From Acrocarpospora pleiomorpha (GTDB lineage Bacteria > Actinomycetota > Actinomycetes > Streptosporangiales > Streptosporangiaceae), in assembly GCF_009687885.1 (NCBI RefSeq), contig NZ_BLAF01000040.1:45941-109940 (forward strand): DNA of 64,000 bases, given 5' to 3'. A model generated the notes under the pieces. It made no database searches. It worked only from the letters and a program-made list of their open reading frames with translations, and was not told the DNA's origin. Position numbers and translations under genes: made by a program. Below are positions 39,541 through 49,086 of the stretch, piece by piece. How positions within the stretch are numbered: position 1 is the first letter of the stretch; every line of letters begins with the position of its first letter.

Positions 39541-40740
39541 GTGGACGAGATCCGCGCGACCGCGGCCGTGATCGCCGCGCGCTGCCTTCCCCAGGCGAAC
39601 CAGATCGCCCGCCAGATCGTGGCCGACCAGCACGCCGCGCTCCGCGATCTCCCCTCCGACATGCGGGATGTGGAGATCGCCGCCACCGCGCGGCACGGCA
39701 TCAGGCTGTTCCTCGCCCTGGCCCAGGGACATCAGCTCACCGGCGCCGACATGCAGCTCTTCCGGGACAGAACCGCCCAGCGAGTGGACGAGGGCGTGCA
39801 GCTCAGGGACCTGATGACGGCCTATTACATTGGCTATCGGGTGATCTGGGAGACGCTCTGCGCCGCCACCAGACCCGGCGAGGAGGAGGCCCTGCGCTAC
39901 CTCGCCACCCTCCAGCTGAACACCCTGGAAATCCTCACGGCGACGATCACCGAGGCGTACCTGGCGGAGCAGTCCGCCCTCATGTCCGAACGCCGGGAGA
40001 CCCTTCGTACGGTCGCGCACGCCCTGATCTCAGGCCGCCACGACCAGGCCACCCGCTACGACGTGGAACTCACTCCGCCCTACCACGTCATCGCAATCCG
40101 CATATCAACCGAAAAATTACCCACCGACCAGCCCACCCGAGCCGTCGCCACCGGTCAGGCGATCATGGCCAGGCGCACGATGCGCAGCGTGCAGCGCGAG
40201 TTCGACGCGCTCGCGGGCCACCCCGTCCTCACCCTGCTGGACGGCCAGGGCGGCCACGCCCTCCTCCCGGCCCAGCCCAGCATTGAACGCCCCCTCGCCC
40301 GGCTGTCCACCCGCCTGGAAACCTCCCTCGGCGCCCCCGTGCGGCTCGCCCTCGCGCACGCCCCCACCCTCGCCGACATCCAACCCGCCGCCACCCAAAC
40401 CACCCGCGTCGCGGCCATCACCGAGCAGAACAACCTCCCCTCCGGCGTGTACGGCATCCGCGACGTGCTCCTGGACTACCACCTGAGCACCCCCGGCGAC
40501 AGCGCCGACGAGCTGACCGCCCTGCTCGCCCCCCTCGACGAGCAACTCCTGGAAACCCTCAACCGCTACCTGGCCTGCGACTTCGACCGCCGCCGCACCG
40601 CCGCCGACCTGGGCGTGCACGCCAACACGATCGACAACCGCCTGACCAGGGTCCGCGACCTGACCGGCATCGACCTGCGCACCGCCCAGGGCATCCTGCT
40701 CTGCGGCGCGGCCCTGACCGTCCGCCGCCTCACGCGATAA
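39541..40740 (+). CDS. PucR/CdaR-type transcriptional regulator
   Basis: 399-aa regulator. An N-terminal helical domain (about residues 1-160, resembling the RsbRD-type sensory helices of actinobacterial PucR proteins) is followed by a GGDEF-like middle domain and the C-terminal PucR HTH: YLACDFDRRRTAADLGVHANT then IDNRLTRVRDLTGIDLRTAQ. The GTG start has GGAG directly abutting it, so spacing is poor and translation may be leaderless; a downstream start is possible. Divergent from the alkyl-sulfatase-like gene with a perfect palindrome between, so it probably controls that gene in response to a lipid-like or sulfated substrate. Confidence 0.85.
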   Translation: MDEIRATAAVIAARCLPQANQIARQIVADQHAALRDLPSDMRDVEIAATARHGIRLFLALAQGHQLTGADMQLFRDRTAQRVDEGVQLRDLMTAYYIGYRVIWETLCAATRPGEEEALRYLATLQLNTLEILTATITEAYLAEQSALMSERRETLRTVAHALISGRHDQATRYDVELTPPYHVIAIRISTEKLPTDQPTRAVATGQAIMARRTMRSVQREFDALAGHPVLTLLDGQGGHALLPAQPSIERPLARLSTRLETSLGAPVRLALAHAPTLADIQPAATQTTRVAAITEQNNLPSGVYGIRDVLLDYHLSTPGDSADELTALLAPLDEQLLETLNRYLACDFDRRRTAADLGVHANTIDNRLTRVRDLTGIDLRTAQGILLCGAALTVRRLTR

Positions 40741-40746
40741 ACGCGG

Positions 40747-42591
40747 TTACTTCTTGGGCTTGTCCGCGGACGATTCCCCCGTGGACAGCGCGGCGACGAA
40801 GGCCTCCTGGGGAACTTCCACCCGGCCGACCATCTTCATCCGCTTCTTGCCCTCCTTCTGCTTCTCCAGCAGCTTGCGCTTGCGGCTGATGTCACCGCCG
40901 TAACACTTGGCGAGCACGTCCTTGCGAATGGCCCGGATGTTCTCGCGCGCGATCACCCGAGCCCCGATGGCGGCCTGGATCGGCACCTCGAACTGCTGCC
41001 GCGGGATCAGGTCCTTGAGCTTTTTGGCCATCTCCACGCCGTAGGCATACGCCTTGTCCCGGTGCACGATCGCGCTGAACGCGTCCACCGCCTCGCCCTG
41101 CAGGAGGATGTCCACCTTGACCAGATCCGAGTCCTGCTCGCCGGACGGCTCGTAGTCCAGCGACGCGTACCCCCGCGTCTTGGACTTGAGCTGGTCGAAG
41201 AAGTCGAAGATGATCTCGCCGAGCGGCAGCGTGTAGCGGATCTCGACCCGGTCCTCGGACAGGTAGTCCATGCCCTGCAGCGCCCCGCGCCGCCCCTGGC
41301 AGAGCTCCATGATCGCCCCGATGTACTCGGATGGGGCGAGCAGCGTCGCCTTGACCACCGGCTCGTGAATCTCGGCGATCTTGCCTTCGGGGAACTCGGA
41401 CGGGTTGGTCACCACGATCTCCCGGCCATCCTCCATGACGACCCGGTAGATCACGTTCGGCGCGGTCGAGATCAGCGCCAGGTTGAACTCGCGCTCCAGC
41501 CGCTCCCGCACGATCTCCATGTGCAGCAGCCCGAGGAAGCCGCAGCGGAAGCCGAACCCGAGCGCGGCCGAGCTCTCCGGCTCGTAGACCAGCGCGGCGT
41601 CGTTCAGCCGGAGCTTGTCGAGCGCCTCCCTGAGCTCGGGGAAATCGTCCCCGTCGATCGGGTAGAGCCCGGAATACACCATCGGCTTGGGATGCTCGTA
41701 TCCCCCCAGCGCCTCGCCGGCGGGCTTGGCGGCGCTCGTCACGGTGTCACCGACGCGCGACTGCCGCACGTCCTTCACACCGGTGATCAGGTAACCCACC
41801 TCGCCCACGCCGAGCCCCAGGTCGGAGACCTTCGGCTCGGGCGAGATGACGCCGATCTCCAGCGTCTCGTGCTGCGCCTGCGTGGACATCATCAGGATGC
41901 GCTCACGCTTGCCCAGATGCCCGTCGATAACCCGGACATAGGTGACGACCCCGCGATACGTGTCGTACACCGAGTCGAAGATCAGCGCCCGGGCCGGCGC
42001 GTCCGCGTCGCCGACCGGGTGCGGCACGCTGTCCACCACGTGGTCGAGCAGCTCGCGCACCCCCACCCCGGTCTTGCCGGAGACCCGCAGCACATCCGAC
42101 GGCTCGCAGCCGATCAGGTGCGCGATCTCCTCCGCGTATTTGTCCGGCTGCGCGGCGGGCAGGTCGATCTTGTTCAGCACCGGGATGATGTGCAGGTTGA
42201 CGTTCATGGCCATGTACAGGTTGGCCAGCGTCTGCGCCTCGATCCCCTGGGCCGCGTCGACGAGCAGGATCGCGCCCTCGCACGCCTGCAGCGACCGCGA
42301 CACCTCGTAGGAGAAGTCCACGTGCCCCGGGGTGTCGATCATGTTGAGCACGTGCCCGTTCCAGGGCAGCCGCACGGCCTGCGACTTGATCGTGATGCCG
42401 CGCTCGCGCTCGATGTCCATCCGGTCCAGATACTGCGCGCGCATGGACCGGTCGTCGACCACGCCCGTGATCTGCAGCATGCGATCGGCAAGGGTTGACT
42501 TGCCGTGGTCGATATGCGCGATGATGCAGAAGTTGCGGATCAACGTAGGGTCGGTCTGGCCAGTCTGAGTGCGCACCGAAGTCCGTTTCAA
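40747..42591 (-). CDS. lepA: Elongation factor 4 (LepA)
   Basis: Ribosome-bound GTPase, 614 aa, that assists initiation and back-translocation under stress. G1 AHIDHGKSTLADRM near residues 25-38, G2 ERGITIKSQ, G3 DTPGHVDF, G4 NKIDLP, and the LepA-specific C-terminal domain (KADLLAKCYGGDISRKRKLLEKQ-like, seen as DVLAKCYGGDISRKRKLLEK). TTG at 42591 or GTG at 42576; neither has a strong ribosome site. Normal place upstream of hemW and next to rpsT. Confidence 0.97.
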   Translation of the reverse strand: MKRTSVRTQTGQTDPTLIRNFCIIAHIDHGKSTLADRMLQITGVVDDRSMRAQYLDRMDIERERGITIKSQAVRLPWNGHVLNMIDTPGHVDFSYEVSRSLQACEGAILLVDAAQGIEAQTLANLYMAMNVNLHIIPVLNKIDLPAAQPDKYAEEIAHLIGCEPSDVLRVSGKTGVGVRELLDHVVDSVPHPVGDADAPARALIFDSVYDTYRGVVTYVRVIDGHLGKRERILMMSTQAQHETLEIGVISPEPKVSDLGLGVGEVGYLITGVKDVRQSRVGDTVTSAAKPAGEALGGYEHPKPMVYSGLYPIDGDDFPELREALDKLRLNDAALVYEPESSAALGFGFRCGFLGLLHMEIVRERLEREFNLALISTAPNVIYRVVMEDGREIVVTNPSEFPEGKIAEIHEPVVKATLLAPSEYIGAIMELCQGRRGALQGMDYLSEDRVEIRYTLPLGEIIFDFFDQLKSKTRGYASLDYEPSGEQDSDLVKVDILLQGEAVDAFSAIVHRDKAYAYGVEMAKKLKDLIPRQQFEVPIQAAIGARVIARENIRAIRKDVLAKCYGGDISRKRKLLEKQKEGKKRMKMVGRVEVPQEAFVAALSTGESSADKPKK

Positions 42592-42649
42592 CAGGGTCTG
42601 AGGCGTTCAAGGCTGGCGGAGCAGCCACCCTCCATGGTGGCATGTCCGG

Positions 42650-43660
42650 ATGCCTTCCTTGACCACCCGGCGCGTCCTCAAGTGGCTCGCGATCATCGCG
42701 GCCGTGCCGCTGACGCTCGTGCTGATCGTCGCGGCCATGTTGCGCCTGGACTATGCCGGGACTCCGGCGCCATGGGCCAAATCCACTGGAAATGACGCCC
42801 TCTGGCTCGGCCACGCCTGGGTGGACGGCCGCCGCACCGCCGCCGACGTCAACATCCTCGCATCCCGGCTCGGTTCCATGAAGGACGTGTACGTCCACAG
42901 CGGCCCCCTCGACGCGAACGGCACCTTACCCGCCGCGAAATACCCGAACGCGGCAAACCTTCTGACCTGGTGGAAAGCCCGCCTTCCCGGAGTACGGATC
43001 TCCGCCTGGCTTGGCCAAACGGTCAACCCGGACGACGAAGGCCATCTGAACCTCGCGGATCAGGCGACCCGGGCTCGGGTGGTCGCGGGCGCGAAAACCC
43101 TCGTGGATCTCGGCTTCGACGGCATCCACTACGACTTCGAGCCGGTCGACGACGGCGACGCCGACTACCTGGCCCTGATGCGCGAAACCCGGCAGGCGAT
43201 CGGCTCGGCCGTGCTCTCGGTGGCCACCCATCAGATCGAACCGGTCAGCGGCGCCAATTTCCTCTTCCGCACGATTGGGGGCCATCCCAAGTACTGGTCC
43301 CCGGAATACTTCCGCCAGATGGCCGAACTCACCGACCAGGTCGCGATCATGACGTACGACTCCTGGACACCCCTGCAATCCCTGTACGGGGGATATGTCG
43401 CCCGGCAGACGGCCATGGCCCTGGAGCTCACCCCTGACACGACCGACCTGCTCATCGGGGCTCCGGCGTACCACGACCATATGGTCGGCATCAGCGACTA
43501 CGCGGAGAGTGTCGCGATGGCCGCGGAGGGGACCAGGCTCGCCCTCACCGACCATGGCCCTCGCGCCAACCTGGGGCTCGCCCTGTATGTCGACTTCGCC
43601 GCGACCGAGGAGGACTGGCGCGAGTATGAGCAGTCCTGGGTCCGGGCCAAGGAGGAATAG
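42650..43660 (+). CDS. Membrane-anchored GH18-like glycosidase
   Basis: 336 aa. An N-terminal signal anchor (VLKWLAIIAAVPLTLVLIVAAML, residues 9-31) puts the rest outside the cell. The TIM-barrel core shows VYVHSGPLDANG, GVRISAWLGQTV and GFDGIHYDFEPVDDG. The GH18 motif DxxDxDxE reads D157-x-x-H-x-D162-x-E164: the second aspartate is histidine while the catalytic Glu and its neighbour Asp remain. The downstream VAIMTYDSW is a family strand. Activity on GlcNAc-type glycans is possible but the altered motif makes specificity uncertain. Divergent from lepA, 58 bp apart. Confidence 0.8.
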   Translation: MPSLTTRRVLKWLAIIAAVPLTLVLIVAAMLRLDYAGTPAPWAKSTGNDALWLGHAWVDGRRTAADVNILASRLGSMKDVYVHSGPLDANGTLPAAKYPNAANLLTWWKARLPGVRISAWLGQTVNPDDEGHLNLADQATRARVVAGAKTLVDLGFDGIHYDFEPVDDGDADYLALMRETRQAIGSAVLSVATHQIEPVSGANFLFRTIGGHPKYWSPEYFRQMAELTDQVAIMTYDSWTPLQSLYGGYVARQTAMALELTPDTTDLLIGAPAYHDHMVGISDYAESVAMAAEGTRLALTDHGPRANLGLALYVDFAATEEDWREYEQSWVRAKEE

Positions 43661-44035
43661 CCCTACCCGGTGCTCCGGCCCGAGCTGAAGTCTGGCCTAC
43701 GGAGGAATCCCCGCGTGGGCGGCGATGCCCCCTGCCATGATCCGTCCGGCCCACCGGGAGTGCCCCACGCTAGAAACCCCGCCGGAAATCGCCAGCAAAT
43801 CACCCCGACCGGCATCGGCTGAGGAGGAAAACGATCCAGCTGGCATTGTTCGGGTCGTAATGGCGGGCCGGAGCCGTGGTTCAGGCTAAACTGGCGTAGG
43901 CAGGAGCCCGCCCCAAGCTCATGATTTGAGTGCCCGCCTGGGCTGTTGGTATCCTGTCCAACTGCGTGTGGCGCGCCCTCTCAACGAGCCGTGCGCGATC
44001 CATCCGACCAAGACTTCAAATCCGAGGCTTCCTTC
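43661..44035. other. 375-bp gap upstream of rpsT
   Basis: No reading frame of note. It contains the rpsT promoter candidate at 43926-43955 and the long (about 80-base) leader of rpsT. The first 250 bases show nothing recognisable. Confidence 0.5.
43926..43955 (+). promoter_or_regulatory. Candidate rpsT promoter
   Basis: TTGAGT (43926-43931), 18-base spacer, TATCCT (43950-43955): a good sigma-A-type promoter about 80 bp upstream of the rpsT start. Confidence 0.6.
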
Positions 44036-44308
44036 GTGGCGAACATCAAGTCCCAGATCAAGCGCAACAAGCAGAACGAGAAGGCCCGGCTGCGCAACAA
44101 GGCAGTCAAGTCGTCCCTCAAGACCGCGGTCCGCAAGTTCCGCGAGACCGCCGACCAGGGCGACGCCGAGGCGACCCTGATCGCTCTGCGCGCCGCCAGC
44201 CGTCAGCTGGACAAGGCCGTCAGCAAGGGCGTCATCCACAAGAACCAGGCCGCCAACCGCAAGTCGGCCATCGCCAAGCGCGCGGCCGCCCTCCAGGCCG
44301 CCAAGTAG
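44036..44308 (+). CDS. rpsT: 30S ribosomal protein S20
   Basis: 90-aa primary rRNA-binding protein of the small subunit. GTG start at 44036 with GAGG nine bases upstream; the open frame further upstream (to 43946) is not conserved. Sequence MANIKSQIKRNKQNEKARLR and NKAVKSSLKTAVRKFRE, ending KNQAANRKSAIAKRAAALQ, is a textbook S20. Followed by a strong intrinsic terminator. In many actinobacteria holA is the neighbour; here it is 15 kb away. Confidence 0.98.
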   Translation: MANIKSQIKRNKQNEKARLRNKAVKSSLKTAVRKFRETADQGDAEATLIALRAASRQLDKAVSKGVIHKNQAANRKSAIAKRAAALQAAK

Positions 44309-44318
44309 CCCAACCGAG

Positions 44319-44352
44319 AACGCCGCCTCCCTGCCCGGAGGCGGCGTTTCTT
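44319..44352 (+). terminator. Intrinsic terminator of rpsT
   Basis: AACGCCGCCTCC (44319-44330) pairs perfectly with GGAGGCGGCGTT (44337-44348) over a 6-base loop and is followed by TTCTT. Ten bases after the rpsT stop. Confidence 0.92.
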
Positions 44353-44936
44353 CGCGTGTCCGGACAGGTGACACCGGCCATCCGAACGGATGGCCAGGCA
44401 CAAGCAAGACGCCCGCCTGGCAACAGATGAGCGTGGACACCGGCATCCCCGCGAAGGACGCCGTGGCCGAAGCGGTGGACGCGTGGCGTTTTGGGAGCTT
44501 CTGCCGGTCTTGGCGCCTTCCATACGGCCAACGGCCAAGTCTTGTCGCGATCCCTACGGAGATCCCAGCCGCGTTGAGAGCGTCAGCGGAACCAGCGACG
44601 CGGCGATCCAGCGGAGCGGTCCCCCCGGGGCCGGGTCGTCGTCCTTGACGGCGAGACCGGCGCAGGAGGCAAGGAGGGCTGCGGCCCATCAGGGACCGAC
44701 AGGGCGAGGAGCGTGTGTTTCATCGACAACCTTCGCGTTGATCGGGATTGCTGTGGTCAGTGTGGTTCCGATCGCGGCGGGAGGCCCGGCGGCGGGCCAC
44801 TGGCTGCGCGACACTCGCGGGAGCTTACCTGCTCCGACTGACATTTACCCGGGCCGGAATATCGGAGGCCCCTTCGCCCTTCGTGAATTTCCCAGATTGT
44901 CCCCCAAGTTCTGGCAAAGCCCCCTGACCTGGGGGA
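44353..44936. other. 584-bp region without a supported gene
   Basis: Several frames are open on both strands but none shows family similarity or a good start; the best plus-strand reading carries a fragment ending AKDAVAEAVDAWRFGSF near 44450-44500 that looks protein-like and may be debris of a lost gene. Sits immediately after the rpsT terminator at the left edge of the accessory segment. Confidence 0.4.
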
Positions 44937-46157
44937 ATGTCGCAGGGGACGGGGAAGGACCTGAAAGGTGGGAGACCGGGATATGTCATGAAATCTCCAG
45001 AGGGGAAGCCGCCGGCGTCCCCCAACCCGGAGGCGGGGAAGCCCGCTCCTGAAGGGACCGTTGAGCGTGCGGTCGAGACCGCGAGTGCGATCTCGTCGGA
45101 GGAACAGCCGTTCGGGCGGCAGGGGAGACCGTTCAATCGGCGGTCTCCGTTTTTCGTGGGGATGATGGGCGCGGCGGGGGTGGCCACGACCTACGGGGTG
45201 ATCCTGCTGCTGGGCGCGATCAAGGACGTGCTGGTTCTCATCGGCCTGGGGCTGTTCCTCGCGATCGGCCTCGACCCGGCGGCCAACTGGCTGGTGCGGC
45301 ATGGCATGCCGCGCTGGGCGAGCGTGCTCGCCATCGTGGTGGGGGCCCTCGTGCTGGTAGGCGGATTCCTCGCCCTGGCGATTCCGGTCATCGTCACTCA
45401 AGGCGCCCAGTTCGTGCATGAGGTGCCCACCTATCTCCGGGAGGCGACCAGCCACAACACGTTCATCGGCCGGCTCAACGAACGGTTCAACCTCGCCCAC
45501 CTCGTCGAGCAATTCGGCACAGGCAAGGGCGAAACCGCACTGGTGGGCGGCGTCCTCGGGGCGGGGCGAGTGGTCGTGGGAGCGGCCGCCTCCCTGGTGA
45601 TCGTGCTGGTCCTGACCATTTACTTCCTGGCCGACCTGCCCCGGATCAAGGCCACCGTCTACCGCTGCGTCCCCAACTCCCGCCGCCCTCGGGCGATCCT
45701 TATCAGCGACGACATCCTCGGCAAGGTCGGCGGATACGTCCTCGGCAACCTGGTGACCTCCCTGATCGCCGGCGTCCTCACCCTCATCTGGCTGGCGATC
45801 TTCCACGTCCCGTACGCGCTGCTCCTGGCCATTTTCGTCGCCCTCATGGACCTGGTCCCCGTGGTGGGCTCCACCATCGGCGGCGTGGTCATCTCCCTGG
45901 TGGCGTTGAGCGTCTCCTTCCCGGTCGCGCTGGCCACCGTCGGCTTCGTCATCGCGTACCGGCTGCTGGAGGACTATCTGCTGGTCCCGCACATCATGGG
46001 CAAGGCCGTCGAGGTCCCCGGGGTCGTCACCCTCATCTCCGTGACCATCGGCGCCGCCCTGCTCGGCATCGTCGGCGCCCTGATCGCCATCCCCGTCGCG
46101 GCGGCGCTGCGCCTGGTCCTGCGCGAGGTCGCCTTCCCCCGCCTAGATCGCTCATGA
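44937..46157 (+). CDS. AI-2E family transporter (YdbI/TqsA-like)
   Basis: Eight-helix putative exporter of the AI-2E (PurR-linked PF01594) family, 406 aa; substrates in the family include autoinducer-2 and sodium, so this one is not assigned. ATG at 44937 or 44988; the extra 17 residues and a long Pro/Glu-rich cytoplasmic N-terminus (about 70 residues) precede the first helix (VATTYGVILLLGAIKDVLVLI). Conserved GLGLFLAIGLDPAANWL, LTIYFLADLPRI, GYVLGNLVTSLIAGVLT and LVPVVGSTIGGVVISLVAL are typical. First gene of the accessory segment; stands alone. Confidence 0.85.
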   Translation: MSQGTGKDLKGGRPGYVMKSPEGKPPASPNPEAGKPAPEGTVERAVETASAISSEEQPFGRQGRPFNRRSPFFVGMMGAAGVATTYGVILLLGAIKDVLVLIGLGLFLAIGLDPAANWLVRHGMPRWASVLAIVVGALVLVGGFLALAIPVIVTQGAQFVHEVPTYLREATSHNTFIGRLNERFNLAHLVEQFGTGKGETALVGGVLGAGRVVVGAAASLVIVLVLTIYFLADLPRIKATVYRCVPNSRRPRAILISDDILGKVGGYVLGNLVTSLIAGVLTLIWLAIFHVPYALLLAIFVALMDLVPVVGSTIGGVVISLVALSVSFPVALATVGFVIAYRLLEDYLLVPHIMGKAVEVPGVVTLISVTIGAALLGIVGALIAIPVAAALRLVLREVAFPRLDRS

Positions 46158-46301
46158 GATGACTGCTAGAAGCGGCGATCGGGTTGCCGTTCTAAGGAAC
46201 CTCTAAGGCTGGCCGAAACCACACCTGAGGCCGCGATGTTTGTGTTTGTCACCACGGCGCCGGGTCTCGTCCGGTGCGCTCAGTGGACGAAAGGCATCAC
46301 G

Positions 46302-46949
<648 letters not shown>

Positions 46950-47000
46950 CAACCGCGGCACCTTACACACAGCTTCAGGGTCGACGATGAGGATGGGCCC

Positions 47001-47672
47001 ATGCGGATACTTGTGGTGGACGACGACCCGGCTGTGCGGCGCTCCTTGGAGGCTGCGTTGCGCCGGGACGGCTACGAGGTGTCGTCCGCCGCTGATGGGG
47101 CGTCGGCCCTCGCCGAGCACGGCGCGTTCCGCCCGGACGCGCTGGTGCTCGACGTCCTCATGCCCGAACCGAACGGGCTGGAGGTGTGCCGGACGCTGCG
47201 TTCGGGCGGGCTGAACACGCCGATCCTGATGCTCACGGCCCGGGACCTGGTCACCGACCGGGTCGCCGGGCTCGACGCGGGGGCCGACGACTACCTGGTC
47301 AAGCCCTTCGCCTTGGACGAACTGCGGGCCCGGCTCAGAGCCCTGCTCCGGCGCAGCGGCGCCAGGGCCGAGGCGCTGCGCTTCACCGACGTCGAGCTGG
47401 ACTTGAGCGGCTGCAGGGCCGAGCGTGCCGGTCGGCACCTGGAGTTGACCAAGACGGAGCTGTCGCTGCTGGAGCTGTTCCTGCGCAATCCCGGCCGGGT
47501 GCTGAGCCGTACCCAGATCTTCGAGTCCGTCTGGGGTTACGACTTCGGCCCGGAGTCGAACGCGCTGTGGGTCTACATCAGCTACCTGCGCAGCAAGCTC
47601 GAGGCGGACGGCGGCAGCAGACTGATCCAGACGGTGCGTGGCCTGGGTTACGTTCTGCGCGAGGAGCCATGA
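47001..47672 (+). CDS. OmpR/PhoB-family response regulator
   Basis: 223 aa. Receiver domain with DDD acidic pocket (VVDDDPAVRRSL, residues 6-8), phosphoacceptor D51 (LVLDVLMPEPNG), T at LMLTARD and K near 101 (DYLVKPFAL). C-terminal winged helix with ELTKTELSLLELFLRNPGRV, LSRTQIFESVWGYDF and YLRSKLEADGGSRLIQTVRG. Stop overlaps the histidine-kinase start (ATGA). Target genes unknown; the secreted protein just upstream is the first candidate. Confidence 0.95.
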   Translation: MRILVVDDDPAVRRSLEAALRRDGYEVSSAADGASALAEHGAFRPDALVLDVLMPEPNGLEVCRTLRSGGLNTPILMLTARDLVTDRVAGLDAGADDYLVKPFALDELRARLRALLRRSGARAEALRFTDVELDLSGCRAERAGRHLELTKTELSLLELFLRNPGRVLSRTQIFESVWGYDFGPESNALWVYISYLRSKLEADGGSRLIQTVRGLGYVLREEP

Positions 47673-49018
47673 ACCTGCGCACCCGGTTGGCCATCGCCGG
47701 CGGTTCCGTGGTCGCGGGCGCGCTGGTGCTGGTGTCGGTGATCCTGTATCCGGCTGTGGAGGCCAACCTCCGCGGCCAGCTCGACAGCTCGCTGGTCGTG
47801 GCGGTCGGCCAGGCACCGGAGGTGGCCAGGGCCATCAAGACCAAGTGGAACAGATCCAACGCGCAGCCGGACTTCCCCGCTGTTCCGCTCGGGATCGGGA
47901 ACACCCAGCTCCAGATCGTGCCGGATCCGGTCCAGGCCGGGCCATCGACGGAGTTCGTCGACCTCACCGCCCGCGACGTCGCCGTCGCGAACGGCACCGC
48001 CCCTGCCTACTTCCGTGACGCGGTGTACAAAGGCGTCGCCTACCGCGTCTACACCGCCCAGTTCCCCGACTCACCTGGGGCGCTCGTACGCACAGCCATC
48101 CCGGTGGCCGATCCCGTGCCCACGCTACGCGGACTGGCCTGGCTGCTCGGCGGCTCGACGGTGGTCGCCGGACTTCTGGCGGCGCTGGCCTCACGCCTGG
48201 CGGCACGCCGCGTCCTACGCCCCGTGGGCCGGCTCACCGAGACCGTCGAACTGATCCGCACGACGGGCGACCTGACCATCCCGATCCCCGCCGACAGCCG
48301 GGATGAGATCGGCCGGCTCGGCTCCGCGTTCGCCGCGATGACCGCTGCCCTGGACGAGTCGGTCGGCGCCCAGCGCCGCCTGGTGGCCGACGCCTCGCAC
48401 GAACTCCGAACACCACTGACGAGCCTGACCGTGAATCTCGAGCTGCTGGCGGAAAACCTGGCCGACGCGCAGGCCCCGCTCCTCGCCGCCGAAGCGCTCG
48501 GCCAGGCCGGCGAACTCAAAACGCTGGTCAACGACCTGGTCGACCTGGCCAGGTACGGCCAGCCCGCGTTCCACACCGAAGACGTCCGCCTCGACCTCGT
48601 CGCCGAGCGCGTCGCAGCCCGCGCGGCGCGTCGGGCGCCGAAGATCGGATTCGAGCTGACCTGCACGCCCACTCTCGTCCACGGAGACCCCGACGCCCTC
48701 GAACGCGCCGTCGCGAACCTTGTCGACAACGCCGTGAAGTGGAGCCCGTCCGGCGGCCGAGTCCGGATCAGCGTCAAGGCGGGCATCCTCGACGTCGCAG
48801 ACACCGGCCCAGGGATCCCCGAAAGCGACCTCGAATTCGTCTTCGACCGCTTCTACCGCTCACCCGCAGCCCGCGCGCACCCCGGCTCCGGCCTAGGCCT
48901 GGCCATCGTCCGACAGGTCGCCGAAGCTCATGGCGGGACAGCAGAAGTCGTACCGTGTCAAAGTGGCGCGACACTGCGGCTGGTACTGCCGGTATGCATC
49001 GAACACGCGGAGCCCTAG
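47669..49018 (+). CDS. Sensor histidine kinase
   Basis: 449 aa. Two membrane segments (about residues 10-30 and 150-175) flank an extracytoplasmic sensor of about 120 residues; HAMP follows (VLRPVGRLTETVELIR), then the H-box SHELRTPLTSLTVNLEL with H244, N-box NLVDNAVKWSPSG, G1 VADTGPGIPE and G2 GSGLGLAIVRQ. It has the layout of classical MprB/TcrY-type kinases of actinobacteria. Translationally coupled to its response regulator. The signal is unknown, but the adjacent secreted protein is a plausible input or output. Confidence 0.95.
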   Translation: MNLRTRLAIAGGSVVAGALVLVSVILYPAVEANLRGQLDSSLVVAVGQAPEVARAIKTKWNRSNAQPDFPAVPLGIGNTQLQIVPDPVQAGPSTEFVDLTARDVAVANGTAPAYFRDAVYKGVAYRVYTAQFPDSPGALVRTAIPVADPVPTLRGLAWLLGGSTVVAGLLAALASRLAARRVLRPVGRLTETVELIRTTGDLTIPIPADSRDEIGRLGSAFAAMTAALDESVGAQRRLVADASHELRTPLTSLTVNLELLAENLADAQAPLLAAEALGQAGELKTLVNDLVDLARYGQPAFHTEDVRLDLVAERVAARAARRAPKIGFELTCTPTLVHGDPDALERAVANLVDNAVKWSPSGGRVRISVKAGILDVADTGPGIPESDLEFVFDRFYRSPAARAHPGSGLGLAIVRQVAEAHGGTAEVVPCQSGATLRLVLPVCIEHAEP

Positions 49019-49086
49019 GAATCACACCCGGCCTTGCCGCTTCCGGCACGGCGGCGTCGATGGCCGACACGGTTGAGCCCTGATCG

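Noticed and set aside
44390..45052. 220-aa plus-strand frame after rpsT
   Set aside because: No start signal, no family and unbalanced composition; it also overlaps the start of the AI-2E transporter gene.
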